A stretch of 64,000 nt of DNA from Ciona savignyi (Eukaryota; Chordata; Ascidiacea; Phlebobranchia; Cionidae), in the NCBI GenBank assembly GCA_000149265.1, contig CH003206.1, positions 1-64,000 on the forward strand. Reading direction: 5' to 3'. Positions 21,825-36,359 of this stretch are shown piece after piece. The position numbers and the translations under genes are program-made. The notes beneath the pieces were generated by a model. The model saw only the letters and a program-made list of their open reading frames with translations. It ran no database searches and had not been told where the DNA came from. Within the stretch, counting starts at the first letter, position 1; each line of letters starts with the position of its first letter.

Positions 21825-21895
21825 TCACTGATTGCCTGTGTGATAGCCCTTACTTTTTATCATTCACACATGAAACATGAATATCCTGTCCCTAT
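21825..21895 (+). repeat. Family A tail fragment
   Basis: ACTGATTGCCTGTGTGATA and AAACATGAATATCCTGTCCC, followed by TTTTTTTCAG, another tail that creates a splice-acceptor-like sequence. Confidence 0.55.
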
Positions 21896-22310
21896 TTTTT
21901 TCAGTCAAGTTTTTGTCATACATTAAGGTAATGTGGTGTCATCTTAATTTCTTTATTCAAAATATAATCTTAATTTTCTTTATTCAAAATATAATTCAAA
22001 ATATATCTTGTATGGCATTTTTAGGGAAGACGATAAACAACTTTCATTTTTGTACAAATGTAAATTAAAAAATAAATAAAATAAAGCAAAAGAAATTTAA
22101 CAGATTACAGTACCTCGTACCACCATCAGGTTACCTCAGGTATAAGATTATGGTTAATTTCAACAACAAATAGGGAATGCCTAATGTGCACAATAGAACT
22201 TTATCATAATAAGTCATTTAAATTTCTTATGTTGTTTTTCAGATTTTGATTTGATTGTTAAAAGGCTTGTTGCCTATTATTTTGGTCTAAAGTACAACCT
22301 GCGTCCAAAA

Positions 22311-23369
22311 ATGGATAAGCCTCAAATAATCACCCATTTGGAGAAAGGTATGAACCACACGTTGTATGATTGTAAATGGATACCACGAAGTGCACGCTTT
22401 GTCACCCTTGGTAGCCATCCTCGTGGGACGGGTTCAATCAATGTCTTCGAAATAAACCATAGAGAACTACAAGTAGTAAAGGAGTTCGAATGTCCGACTT
22501 CGTTAAAATGCGGAACCTTTGCTGCGTCTTCATTGCAATCTAGGAACTTAGCAACCGGTGATTTTAAAGGGAAATTATCAGTTTGGGATCTAGACACCAT
22601 GAAAACGACGTATTCGACCGCCGCGCATTCGGAGATTATAAACTCGATTGATGGAGTTGGGGGGTTGGGGATTGGGGAAGGAGCACCAGAGATCGTGACT
22701 GGGAGTCGTGATGGGAGTGTAAAGGTGTGGGATGTAAGGCAGAAGGATACTCCTGTGGCGTGCATGGAACCTGAGGAGGGGGAGGATAAGAGGGATTGTT
22801 GGTCGGTTGCGTTCGGAGATGCGTTTAGCAACGAGGACCGATGTGTTTGCGCCGGGTACGACAACGGAGACGTGAAGATGTTCGATCTCCGCACAATGGC
22901 GCTAAAGTGGGAGACAAATGTTAAAAACGGGGTTTGTTGCGTCGAGTTTGATCGAAAAGATATCGCGATGAACAAACTTGTTGTGAGTTCGCTGGAAGGA
23001 AAGTTCAAAGTTTTCGACGTAAGAACTCTCAACCCGAAATCTGGATTCACTTCGCTGACAGAGAAAGCTCACAAGTCAACGGTTTGGTTGGCCCGACATC
23101 TTCCTCAAAATCGCGACGTTTTCATGACAACGGGTGGGGCTGGGTCCTTATCGCTGTGGAAATATGAGTACCCACCGAAACGAGTGAAAGAAGAGGATGG
23201 GGTTAAAAAGGGGGTCATTGGAAGTTTACAATATTTACAAAACTCAACAATTTCCACTCAACCTGTCTGTGGGTTTGATTGGAGCCCAGATAAACTAGGA
23301 TTATGCGTTACAGTTGCATTTGACCAAGCGCTAAGGGTGCTTATTGTTACGAAGCTAAATCGACTGTGA
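22311..23369 (+). CDS. DNAAF10: WD-repeat dynein assembly factor 10 (WDR92, monad)
   Basis: Encodes 352 aa against about 357 in human. It is a seven-blade WD40 propeller with very strong identity in several blades: [84 protein letters not shown] and the C-terminal [11 protein letters not shown]. The protein works in the cytoplasm with the R2TP/HSP90 co-chaperone to preassemble axonemal dynein arms. The start is the ATG opening [13 protein letters not shown], matching the family; a longer frame begins at 22251 inside the 5' UTR. The gene has no introns. A strong acceptor (TTGTTTTTCAG, AG 22241-22242) lies 68 nt upstream. AATAAA at 23514-23519 is a plausible poly(A) signal. A long opposite-strand open frame is only a shadow. 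Confidence 0.96.
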   Translation: MDKPQIITHLEKGMNHTLYDCKWIPRSARFVTLGSHPRGTGSINVFEINHRELQVVKEFECPTSLKCGTFAASSLQSRNLATGDFKGKLSVWDLDTMKTTYSTAAHSEIINSIDGVGGLGIGEGAPEIVTGSRDGSVKVWDVRQKDTPVACMEPEEGEDKRDCWSVAFGDAFSNEDRCVCAGYDNGDVKMFDLRTMALKWETNVKNGVCCVEFDRKDIAMNKLVVSSLEGKFKVFDVRTLNPKSGFTSLTEKAHKSTVWLARHLPQNRDVFMTTGGAGSLSLWKYEYPPKRVKEEDGVKKGVIGSLQYLQNSTISTQPVCGFDWSPDKLGLCVTVAFDQALRVLIVTKLNRL

Positions 23370-23513
23370 ACTATCCAAATTGGCGCCATTTTCACACAAA
23401 ATTTAAATTTTAAACTTTATGAAACGTCGGATGTTTCTCTCAAAAATTTAAATGTGCAGTATAACTGTTGGACCATAATCTATATAGTTGTAAAATAAGT
23501 TTTTAAAAGTGCC

Positions 23514-23519
23514 AATAAA
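23514..23519 (+). terminator. Poly(A) signal of DNAAF10
   Basis: AATAAA 145 nt after the stop, followed by GTTCACTTTAT. Confidence 0.6.
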
Positions 23520-23524
23520 GTTCA

Positions 23525-24039
23525 CTTTATATTAATATACTTTAGAATATTAGTATAAAAATGAAATAAAGGACTTTCCGAAATATCGATATATGAAAAG
23601 TACTACAGTGGACTTGGCTCAGATTACAACTGAAGCTGAAAGCGATAACAACATTTAGTACGAGCTCCATTTACATCGACTTTAATTGTATCATTGGAGC
23701 AATGTCTGTCAATATCGCATTTTATTTTTTTTAAATTGAAATATTTTAATTACATTCACCATTTGAGTTCTGCTTATTTAACTGCTTTAAGTGCCTATGT
23801 TTAAATGTAATTTTAAATTTGTTGAAATTTTTTTTTATGTGTCATTAGTTTGTGCTGTGTGTTGATTATTATTAGTTCACTGTTACTGTAGCGAGTGGGT
23901 ATTTTGCAATTATATATTTCTAATAAACTGATTTGAAAATTGCATTATATCAGCCACGAGTTGACAGTATTTGATAATGTAAAACGTCCACAAGGTGTTT
24001 AGCAGACACATGAAGCAAATATAGGAGATTTAAGTTTTA
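23525..24039. other. AT-rich intergenic region
   Basis: No gene or repeat seen. Confidence 0.4.
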
Positions 24040-24325
24040 CCTCGTGAATGGGGAAACCAAGGGGGTTAACACACGGGCAATCTTCAAATTACCTCGCACT
24101 CGCGCCCACTGTCAGGTTGTTAGAGCTATTGCAGTGTGTTGTGTATGAATAAGGCATTTCTTTAATTTGGTGGAACCCATTAATCCACTGGGTTCAGGCA
24201 ATGTCCGTAAAGTGCCTTGTACAAGGACACAAAGGACACAATCGACTAGCTAGCGAATAGTTTCATACTGCCACCCTTCGGCCTTAAAGGTCACGAACTA
24301 ACCCACCACACTAATTTTTCGGGGA
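24040..24325 (-). repeat. Family A repeat, full length
   Basis: Runs from a decayed tail through GGGGTTAACACACGGGCAAT to the complement of the box A region (CGAACTAACCCACC). Confidence 0.8.
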
Positions 24326-24354
24326 AATATTTTAACTCCATAAATAAGATAACA

Positions 24355-24445
24355 TAAGTTACGCTATCACACCGGCAATCGTCTGATTACTGCATGTCCA
24401 CCGTATTGTTTCCGCAGCTATTAAAGTATGTCGTTCGATCAAATT
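24355..24445 (-). repeat. Family A 3' fragment
   Basis: GGCAATCGTCTGATTACTGC and GTTTCCGCAGCTATTAAAG. Confidence 0.5.
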
Positions 24446-24509
24446 TGATCCAATATTTGTCACCGTTAGTTGGCGTTAGGGAGTGAACAAAATTTATTTA
24501 TTCATCCAG

Positions 24510-24600
24510 TATGAAATTCTCAATCACACACGACACACTTCAGTCTTCAATAGGTGATCTAACGATTGTCCTTGTGATAACTGTAGCAATTTTAATATCA
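24510..24600 (+). repeat. Family A 3' fragment, degenerate
   Basis: ACACACGACACACTTCAG and GTGATCTAACGATTGTCC. Confidence 0.45.
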
Positions 24601-24647
24601 TATTTGCAAAAACTGCATTTCAGTTAATCCACGCCGACGTTGTTTAT

Positions 24648-24705
24648 TATGTCATCACCTTATGACGTCATTAATACTTGTCACCTCATGACGTCATTGA
24701 CACTT
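24648..24705. promoter_or_regulatory. Tandem CRE-like sites
   Basis: Two 26 bp near-identical units each contain a perfect palindrome TGACGTCA (24663-24670, 24689-24696), the consensus for CREB/ATF factors. There is no adjacent gene, so function is uncertain. Confidence 0.35.
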
Positions 24706-25130
24706 AAAGCAGTTGTTTTCCATCTGCGTCATTATTTGCTTTATAAAGCGTTGTGCGATCATTTAACAGACACACATACAGACCCATACAACTTAATAAA
24801 GAATATATCTACGAGTGGAGTTTTCTGGATTTTCCATGTATTATAGGTTCCTCTGTCAAGCGATTTTAGCTCCAAGCCTAGGTGTACATATGGGGACGGA
24901 ACGGAGAAATATGTACTGGGTATAGTCGGCAGGGAACCCTGGGACATTCGTCCTGGCCAATTAGACTCGTGAAAAACCCCTGGCCCCACATAACTTCCCT
25001 TGCGTTTTCATTCACGGCGATAAAAGTGAAAATCCGGTTTTATTCTATTTTGATTTGAATATAATAAACATTTTGAAGATTATACCATTTCACCAAATTA
25101 ACATTTTATTTTGTCCATCTGAACCGCATG

Positions 25131-25310
25131 GTGGGTTGTCGTGTGTGTCGCCATTCAGCCGAAGTGTTTCAGTTTAAAACTGGTCGCTAGCTGGTCGGTT
25201 GTGTACTTGGGCAAGGCACTTAACGTTCATTGCTTAAACCCAGTGGTTAACGGATTCTACTAAAATTAAAAGTACGTCTTAATAATCGACAGCACCTGAC
25301 GGTGTCTTAA
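25131..25310 (+). repeat. Family A 5' two thirds
   Basis: TTTAAAACTGGTCGCTAGC, CTTGGGCAAGGCACTTAACG. It forms an inverted pair with the next entry. Confidence 0.65.
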
Positions 25311-25317
25311 GGTACAA

Positions 25318-25463
25318 TTTATGTTTATTTCCGTAAATGGGAAAACCAAGGGGCGTTAAGAAACGGACAATTGTCACATTACCTCGCGCCCACCGTCGGT
25401 TTACCGGAGCTATTGCAATGTGTTGTGTATTTTCCGTCAATTTGGTAAAACATTCGGCTGAAA
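25318..25463 (-). repeat. Family A 3' half
   Basis: TTTATTTCCGTAAATGGGAA, CCTCGCGCCCACCGTCGG, GAGCTATTGCAATGTGTTG. Confidence 0.7.
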
Positions 25464-26177
25464 TCACGTTTTCAGTTAACCTAAAACACAATTACGTCAT
25501 CTGTGGTTATACGCCTGTTCAAAGTACAATGCGATTCATAAAAGGAAACATAAATTAATCATGGGGACGAATCAAGTCAGACTAGCTCAGATAATATATA
25601 CACAGTATTATGCACAAATTTAATGGCCTGGTGATAAAATGACACGATTTTACTGACTTTAAAGTCACTGCCTTTTTAAATGTATACATGGATACTTAAA
25701 AATACAACGATAAAATAATTAAAATCGAATTGAATTCGTGCAATAGAAATACTTGTTTATAAATTTCTCTTTTTTTATTGGTTTAAGCACATCATCAGTT
25801 TTAAACCGAATATCACGGGCTTAGTTTAGGTATTGCACAATAAAACGATACGTCACAATGCAAATTGTTTGCGATAACACACCATACAATGCAAACAAAG
25901 CACGATTTTCAAATACGTTAATTAGATTTATCACGTTTATATGTCCACACATCAGTACTACTTAAGCCAGTAGACTTCAACCTTTTTAAAATTGCAGGGC
26001 ACGAAAAGACTGTAATATTGGATGCGACGCGTTTTCGTCTACTGCCAAATAAAGACCAAATTTTCATTGATGTATTTTTTTTATTTTTAATGCTTTTCAG
26101 GAGTTGTCACTGTACAACGCATGGTAATATGTTCACAATGTGATTGCGACAATTTTTAGTAAAAACTTAGTCGGTAT
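25464..26177. other. Unassigned intergenic region
   Basis: AT-rich; no gene or repeat that I can support. Confidence 0.35.
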
Positions 26178-26270
26178 ACGGTAGTGTGGCCGAACGCTTA
26201 ACACGACCGTTTCATATACCACCCCCATATAAAAACGGTCCTTATTTAAAACTTGGGTCAGTTAAAAATT
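26178..26270 (+). repeat. Family B tRNA-like repeat, degenerate
   Basis: GTGTGGCCGAACGCTTAACA with a weak box B. Confidence 0.5.
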
Positions 26271-28423
26271 GACCGTTCAAAGGTTTTAAAATACTGGGCT
26301 AGGTCGAGCAATAATCAATGTTCAGAGAGCTGCCGTAATCGACCGTTCAGGCTAGGTGTAGGAAAGTCCGTACACCTTAGCCATAATCGATTCCTGTTCC
26401 CAGTTTTAAATAATTTATATCAAGTCGACTCACAATGTGGTTGGGAAATTGACACAGCACAACTGTACCCAAAACAGTATCCTCTTAAAGATTGTACACA
26501 TTGTAATATAATTTTTTAAATAAAGAAAATTTTAACTTACTTTGTTAAAATGCTGTTAGTTACAGTTTAACTAAGACATTATGACATCACATAAGCTTAT
26601 AGTTTCGATGGAAAAGGGATTGTGACGTTCGTTTGTCCTTTTGTTTCCCTGTAAAATCAATGCCATGACCTGTGACCTAAAAACCAATTCGATTCAATGA
26701 TAATTCAATTTAGATCAGTAATCGTGGATTAAGTCGCTCGAATAATCTTATTGTTCAAAATTCCATAACAGAAGCTTATTGTGTAAAGACAATGGTAATT
26801 CCGCGATTTTTAGATCTCACTTGACGTAGTATCATTGGCCACGCGGTCGCTTAGTAACGTGATTTGTTTGGGGCTAGACCGGGCTGGTCGCGTTGGCCGC
26901 TTCTAATATCCCATTTCAAGCCGCCCAGGAATTCAATGAAAGCGACGTTGATATCACTTCCATTCCACGCCGTATGTACACCTAGGCTCTTTGTGTATTT
27001 TATGTTCAGCAGTACAATACGTTGAAATTGGGCAATGTAGCTATTCTACTCTTCAAATATACAGAGAGAATAAGTTGATTCGTTTTATTTTACAATGACT
27101 CCACACATACCGGTCAAAAACTGTGGTACAGGCCGTATTGACTACATATAACGGTTAAGAAGGTAAAAATGTCGTATTGACTGTACATTTATCGGTCAAA
27201 AACGTGATACAGGCCGTATTGGATATATAGCTTTAAATTATTCCACATATGCCCATAAAACATGTTGTTTCAGACGTTAAATTATTGATGTTGCCTGCTG
27301 ATTGGATGGCGCCCAATTTATCGAACCTTCCAATTTATTACTCACAGTCGGCCTGATGACGTCACGTATACAGTGGGCACCTGTTCTCCCCGGAGATAAG
27401 TCACGTGGTTGTCACATCTATACCAACTGTTGTGCGGTATTTAGTACGACTGGGCTTCGAAACCGGAAAATTGATCAAAATATTATTTATATCCTGTTTT
27501 AAATGGCGTGTTTTAACGACTGTTCGTTTTGCCGTCTTTTTCTGCTTCTCTGTCGTGATTTGCTTTTTTGCCGTTATTTAATAGTGGAACAAAAATAACT
27601 GAACTAAACTATAATATTTAATGCTCCAACATTACTACCGTTTCCAAACGTTGGTACAAATGGCCATATAAATACAATTGAATTTTAAATGCTTTAAAAA
27701 TGGTCGTTAAAATGTTTGAACCTGGTCATTTAAATGTTTGAATTTTACATTTTGAACGATTTGACCAATGCAATGGAATAGTAGGGCTTCCAACAATAAA
27801 CCTTCGGTCTATGAACCTGCAGGGTGTTTTCACAATGTATTTCGTTGATACATTTTATGTCTTTATGATCTATTAAACTTAATCTGAAAGCTGTGCGTTG
27901 ACCATTCTTTCTAAGTTATCGATTCCACAAGGACACAGATGGTTTATATCGAAAGCAAACGTCGCTAAATATTCGATTAAACTTCGTTATTCAGCGAGGT
28001 TTTGAACAATTAAATATCGAGACGGCTGTATTGATCACGCTAGTAGCGCGACTGTCTCAAGGGTTGTATTTCATCAATAAATTGCGACCGGGGATCTAAA
28101 TTGACTGCGAACGTTACTGATTAAAACGAAAGTAATTCTCAAGGGTGCTGGTTGTGCAGTTTGGCTGTGATGGAGGGGTGGTTAACCACTATACAGACAC
28201 AATGTAAGCAACTGTACGTCAACACCAAAGTAAATGTGAATGACAGAAAACATACATTTATTATTAATTTACTTTTTAATGGTATGTTTTAACGACTATT
28301 TGATTTTGTATTTTTTCTGATCCTGTTACCTGTTTACCTTGCTACTATTTAATACTAAGGGCAAAAATGAATAAAACTAAACCCAAGTTAAGCAGAAAAG
28401 CCACAAAATCAATGGAAACATCA
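26271..28423. other. Unassigned intergenic region
   Basis: No supported gene. A CRE palindrome TGACGTCA lies at 27357-27364, with GATTGG (an inverted CCAAT) about 60 bp upstream and CACGTGG about 45 bp downstream, so an enhancer or promoter is possible. Confidence 0.3.
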
Positions 28424-28578
28424 TAGCCCCAAACCAGCGTGTTAATGAGTTCTACTAAATTAAAGGAACGTGTGAAGTGTGAATCATATACATAACATGG
28501 GCACGAAGTAATCTGACGACTGGCTGTGTGTTAACCCCCTTGATATTTCCATAGACGGGGATAAACATGAATATACCA
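28424..28578 (+). repeat. Family A 3' half
   Basis: GAGTTCTACTAAATTAAAGG through CTGACGACTGGCTGTGTG to GGGATAAACATGAATATACC. Confidence 0.7.
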
Positions 28579-28798
28579 TCTTAACCCCAGCACGGACCCT
28601 AACCTTATTTAAGTTGCAACTTCACACATTTCAATATTTTGTCATTTTGGTTTTGTTATAAATACCACAAATATTTCATCGTTTTAAAGGTTACTTAGTT
28701 AAACATTTTTTTAAGGATAAAGAATAAAATAATTACAAGTAATTTAATCTTATTTTTAAACCCATGTGTAGTATATCTGAATAAATACAATATTTGAA

Positions 28799-28973
28799 TA
28801 GGATATTCATGTTTTTATCTCTGTGAATGGAAAATGCATTTAAGTTACTAAACGGGCATTCGTCAGATTACGTCACCAGTCTGCTCCAAGAGATATTGCA
28901 GTGCATTGTGTGTGATTGAGACATTTCTGCTGGCTTAATAGAATCCATTAATCCACTGGATTTAGGATAGGGA
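28799..28973 (-). repeat. Family A 3' half
   Basis: Tail complement AGGATATTCATGTTTTTATC, then GGGCATTCGTCAGATTACG and CCATTAATCCACTGGATTTA. Confidence 0.7.
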
Positions 28974-29509
28974 TTCTTTTGTTTATGAATTAGTATCTAC
29001 TAAAACCCAGTGTATACTACTTAGTTTCAATAATTTCAGCTTACTAGTTGGAGTGTGTGAAATGACGTTTATAACTCCCGACCACAAAATACACGCTTTG
29101 TTTAAATAGCACACTGTCGCTATAGTGATTATTGTCGCAAACCAACCGGTCGCCTGAACAAAACTTTTCAAGAAAGGGCGAATTCAATGGAGTTAGCGAC
29201 GAGCCTAGACCAGCACGGGCGAAAGGAGTCAACAGACACCGCAGTCTCGTTGCTTGGCAGCGGCGCGGTTGATCATTTCAAATGCCTTAGAAACGTGTTC
29301 ATCCGCCGAGAGAAGCGAGTCCCTCTCTTTTCTTGTTTAACCCATTATCGAGCGCCCGCGCCGCGAAAAAGTTTCGGTATTGTGACATCACAGAATATCG
29401 AGCGGTTGCTAGCGCTTAAATATCGCGACGTGCCGCCATTGAATCATTCTGCGAAGGGTTGAGTACGAATTTATACATTTTTACCAGTCATTAGTTATTA
29501 TTATTAAAA
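28974..29509 (+). promoter_or_regulatory. Presumed upstream promoter of beta-tubulin exon 1a
   Basis: GC content rises compared with the flanks (GAGCGCCCGCGCCGCG near 29350). TGTGACATCACAG at 29379-29391 is a CRE-like half palindrome. No strong TATA box is seen near the exon, so the start site is not placed. Confidence 0.4.
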
Positions 29510-32621
<3,112 letters not shown>

Positions 32622-32821
32622 ATCCCATGCGACCTGTGCCACACCATCGCACTTTATTCAAAGGATCTTTCAACATTCCTTCACTTTTTCTTACTATTTC
32701 GCTCTTTTCCGATTAAAAGCTAATTTCTTTACTAAAACTTTTTTTCCATAATGATATTGGATTGCTCTTGAGTTTATATTTTACGTTTCAAGCCTTCAAC
32801 TAAACCTAAATATCGGAAGTA

Positions 32822-32827
32822 AATAAA
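32822..32827 (+). terminator. Poly(A) signal of beta-tubulin
   Basis: AATAAA about 200 nt after the stop codon. Confidence 0.7.
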
Positions 32828-32990
32828 CCAAGGAATCTGCAAACAACATTTTTCGTGTTTTTATAATGGGGAGTTGGAGTTAATACGACCTGGGTGCTCT
32901 GGAATCCAGCATAAATCTACAAAGTTGGTATTAAGGGTATTTATAAAAACGTTTGGAATGGTTGGGGTTGTCCGTGAAAACTTCCCAAAT

Positions 32991-33142
32991 TGGATATTCA
33001 TGTTTATCCCTGAAACCAAAGGGGATAACACACGGGCAATCGTCACGTTCCTTTTATGTTGTAGAACCCGTTAATACTCTGGTTTCTGAAAGTGTCCGCT
33101 AAGTGCCTTGCCCAAGAACACAACAGACCAACCGGTCGGACA
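32991..33142 (-). repeat. Family A repeat, internally deleted
   Basis: GGATATTCATGTTTATCCC, ACACGGGCAATCGTCACG, then directly GTAGAACCCGTTAA and AAGTGCCTTGCCCAAG. Confidence 0.65.
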
Positions 33143-33217
33143 ATATATAAAACTTGTAAATGCTGTGGTTTAACCGTTTTCCTACTTCCTTTTGTTTAAT
33201 TCATTATACGACATTTA

Positions 33218-33387
33218 TGGTTCATTTTTGTAAATGGAAAAACACGGGGAAGCATCAGATTACCTTGCGCCCACCGTATAGGATTACTTGAGTAATTAAT
33301 GTGTATGATTGAGATGTTTTATTAGTTTTAGTACAATCTATGAATCCACTGTGGTGAGGCGTTGCCTTGTCCACTAATCCACCAAGG
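33218..33387 (-). repeat. Family A repeat, degenerate
   Basis: TTTTTGTAAATGGAAAAAC, CTTGCGCCCACCGTATAGG, GAATCCACTG, CTAATCCACC. Confidence 0.55.
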
Positions 33388-34429
33388 CAGCGGTTCCCAA
33401 ACTTTTTTTGTTGGCGGCGCCTTTTGTAAACTTATTAAACCTTGCCGCTCCCTCATAAAGCCAGAATTTTCAAACTGCAAGTATTGTATATCCAAACTAT
33501 AGCATGCATTTGGATAACCATTCATACTCTTTAAAACTATTCACTAACTAAACTACTAAAGCAGTGGTTCCCAACCTGGGGGTCGCGACCCCCAAAGGGG
33601 TCGCAAAGCATGTTAAAGGGGGTCGCGAAGCTGTTGCTAATGTAAAAAACAAAGGTGAATGTCAGTAGGACTGGGTGCACCGGTACGCTCGTAGTATGTG
33701 CTATCTTGTGCATAATTTTTCATTGAGACATTTCATTCGTATTGCTTTGTAGCACAATATTATTGCGTCAGTATGCGTCCACTGTGATGTCATATCGTCC
33801 ACTGTGATGACATAAACTATGACCACTTGACTGTAAACGTGCAATAGCTGCAAATTGGAACTCTATTAAGGAAGTAGCTTAGTATATTATACAACAGAAA
33901 TCAGTCAAGACTTGGAATTGGTAAAGATAGTTAAGGGGAGCATCATATACGTTTAGCTGCAGACCTACAAGGTCAACGATCGCACTGATTTGTTAATAAA
34001 TGCAAGTAAAACATGTTTGTGCTTACTTTCTAATTTTGCAATTAGGATAGAATATAAGTATGGGTCACGGAATCTTCGAACATTTTTAAGAGGGTCACCA
34101 AGACAAAAAGGTTGGGAACCACTGTACTAAAGTGACGAACAGTCAATTAATGCAAAGCAGTTATTTGACAAACCATTATTTGAAAACAATGCCATGTTAT
34201 TCAGCAAATAGTGGCAGATAACACCGAACAATGGATTTTACAAGTAAAACTAATGATGTATGCCAGTGTATGGGGTTGCACACCATGCTCAAACATTTCC
34301 AGTTAACGTTTTACTGGTGTAACACACATGTACTGTTTTTTTTTGTGAAAAAAAAACAATAAATGCAGCAACTTCCGCATGCTTTCGCGGCGCCCCTGAC
34401 AAAGTCTCCGCCCAGTTTGGGAACCGCTG
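33388..34429. mobile_element. hAT-type element, outer, interrupted
   Basis: Ends CAGCGGTTCCCAAACTTTT and CAGTTTGGGAACCGCTG are inverted repeats. The flanks CACCAAGG (33380-33387) and CGCCAAGG (34430-34437) agree at 7 of 8 bases. The element is split by a second hAT element at 33562-34124. No transposase frame is left. Confidence 0.8.
33562..34124. mobile_element. hAT-type element, inner, nested
   Basis: Ends CAGTGGTTCCCAACCTGGGG and GGTTGGGAACCACTG are inverted repeats. The flanking duplication TACTAAAG is perfect (33554-33561, 34125-34132). 563 bp, non-autonomous. Younger than the element it sits in. Confidence 0.85.
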
Positions 34430-34621
34430 CGCCAAGGTAACCGGTCATTCAAATATTGAATACGATATTGTTATTGAGCCTGTTTGTATTTAACCTCTTA
34501 AAGTGCTCGGTTTAGACAATTTCAGTTAAGACTAAGTTCCATCAACTTAAATTATGAGACCAAAACGGGTTAATACTAAAAGGCTGATATAAGAAATAAA
34601 ACAAAATTTCGAAAAGTGTTG

Positions 34622-34735
34622 TTTATGGTTAAGACGTTCCTTCAATTTAGTAGAACACATTAATCGACTGGTTTCAATGTATGGTCGGATTACCTTGTAC
34701 CCATCGCCGAGTTATCGAAGCCATGAGAACATGTT
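34622..34735 (-). repeat. Family A fragment
   Basis: GACGTTCCTTCAATTTAGTAG and related blocks; only part of the order is kept. The longest shared run is CGTTCCTTCAATTTAG. Confidence 0.5.
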
Positions 34736-34796
34736 AAACACATTACAGATATTGCCACAATGTTTTTTTACAACCGTTATTTTACTGGGTTCCATG

Positions 34797-35054
34797 ACAA
34801 CTGAACCCCTTACAACTGAACCCCTTACAACTGAACCCTTTACAACTGAACCCCTCCAATTAAGCCCCTTACAACTGAACTCCTTTTAACTGTTTAAACT
34901 GAACCCCTTTACAACTGAACCCACTTCAATTAAACCTCTTTACAACTGAACCCCCTTTTCAGTTAAAAGGGTTCTGTTTAAAGGGGTTCAGTTGTAAAGG
35001 GGTTCAGTTGTAGGGGCTCAGTTGTAAGGGGTTCAGTTGTAAGGGGTTCAGTTG
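34797..35054. repeat. Palindromic array of 15-16 bp units
   Basis: About eleven units close to ACAACTGAACCCCTT run in one direction up to about 34960, then about six units of the exact complement AAGGGGTTCAGTTGT follow to 35054. The centre reads CCTTTTCAGTTAAAAGG. The whole can fold into a long hairpin. Confidence 0.85.
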
Positions 35055-35258
35055 ACTGGTCACCATTTTACTGAGCACCTTTATTATGGGCTTAACGGAA
35101 CAGCAAGCGGCTGGTTTTGTTCACGAGACTGTTAATACTGACTGGGTTATACGGCCAAAAAATTCGTATCCAAACTATCGCCACTGGTAATGACATTATT
35201 AAAATTATGTTAACCTTGTAACATGGCAATTTATATTACCATGCTTTGAAAATTTAAA

Positions 35259-35333
35259 ATAGGATATTCATGTTTATCCTCGTAAACTGGAAAAGGCAAG
35301 AGGGTTAACACACGGGCAATCGTCGGATTTTAT
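35259..35333 (-). repeat. Family A tail fragment
   Basis: AGGATATTCATGTTTATCCT and TAACACACGGGCAATCGTCG. Confidence 0.65.
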
Positions 35334-35489
35334 TTCAAAATACTTATTTTTAAAGACTCACCTATTGAATATATACAACAATAAAAGATCAGGATCAACT
35401 TCGGTAGCTTCATATATAATACTGGTGTATTGGAACATAGCTTGCATCCCACTTATTTGAAACATAGAGTTAACGTGACTACGATGACT

Positions 35490-36045
35490 TATGTTCTATA
35501 CGAGGACTTTGATATCGGTTCACAGAGCGTCGCTTTCCATATTGATTGGTCCGACGTGATCTCCAGGCTTATACTTCGGTATTCCTCTAGCACAGATCAG
35601 TCGCTACCGTTGCGGAGTTTACGTAGAAGTAAAAACGATGTTTTTTCGGATCCGGGAATATCGTTATTTAGAACACAATCTTCCTTCAGAATGAGGTAGA
35701 CTAGAGTGTGTGGTGTCCAGGGCAGAACACAGAAGTATAGATGAGGGGTAAGACACCGACAGTAAGCATAAGGTACGTACATCTATCCCCACACCCAGGA
35801 CAGCAGGGTGAGCGAGGCCGTTACCAAGAGCTGCGCTGATCTGAATCAGGGTAACCAGTTGGAAACGCCAAGTCTTTTCGGTTCTTTGTTTCCGACACGA
35901 CGAGCGCAGTTAAGCTGAAGCCAAGTTCCCGGGAATCCCCTATTATGATCCTTCCAACGATGATAGCTTCGAAGGATTTACCGAACTTCGCCATTGGGCC
36001 CATTACCACAGCGGATACTACGGCTAGTACTTTGACAATAACCGC
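35490..36045 (-). pseudogene. Decayed glucose-transporter (SLC2A/GLUT) fragment
   Basis: Minus-strand translation shows GLUT-type sequence spread over different frames. KVLAVVSAVVMG and FGKSFEAIIVGRIIIG match the helix 3-4 region. FQLVTLIQISAALGNGLA resembles the helix 5 segment after the RGAL motif. FLLLRKLRNGSD corresponds to the LxKLRGxxD segment before the central loop. At least two frameshifts separate these pieces and a stop follows the last, so no product is expected. No introns are seen across the stretch, so it may be one large exon or a processed copy. The identification rests on recognised motif order, not on a search. Confidence 0.6.
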
Positions 36046-36086
36046 AATTTATTTTTCGGCTGCAATATATCTACATTATTCAAGGC

Positions 36087-36359
36087 TGTTTAACGTAATC
36101 GGTAGGAGCATCAACCGTCAGCCTAAGGGTTATCGGATCAAAACCAACCTCCGACTAGTCGGTTGATTTTCTTTTTGGGTAAGGCAATTAGTGTGCGTTT
36201 CCCGGCCCTGTTAATCGATAAGTCGAACTGTTAGACAGGAAAAACGGTGTAATCATACACTACATTGCAATAGCTGCGGTAAACCGGTGAGAGCGAGGTG
36301 ATCAGACTATGTTCGCTCTTATTTTCTGGACGAGATACAAAGAATATCCTGTCCCAACT
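36087..36359 (+). repeat. Family A repeat, full length, diverged
   Basis: Box B GTTATCGGATCAAAACC, core TTTTGGGTAAGGCAATTAG, and CATACACTACATTGCAATAG to a GAATATCCTGTCCC tail. Confidence 0.6.

Noticed and set aside
22322..23050. 242-codon open frame opposite DNAAF10
   Set aside because: Shadow of a strongly conserved gene on the other strand.
26253..26519. 88-codon open frame
   Set aside because: Starts inside a family B repeat and shows no homology.
29187..29462. 91-codon open frame upstream of tubulin
   Set aside because: Lies in the GC-richer promoter region and overlaps opposite-strand frames; no homology.
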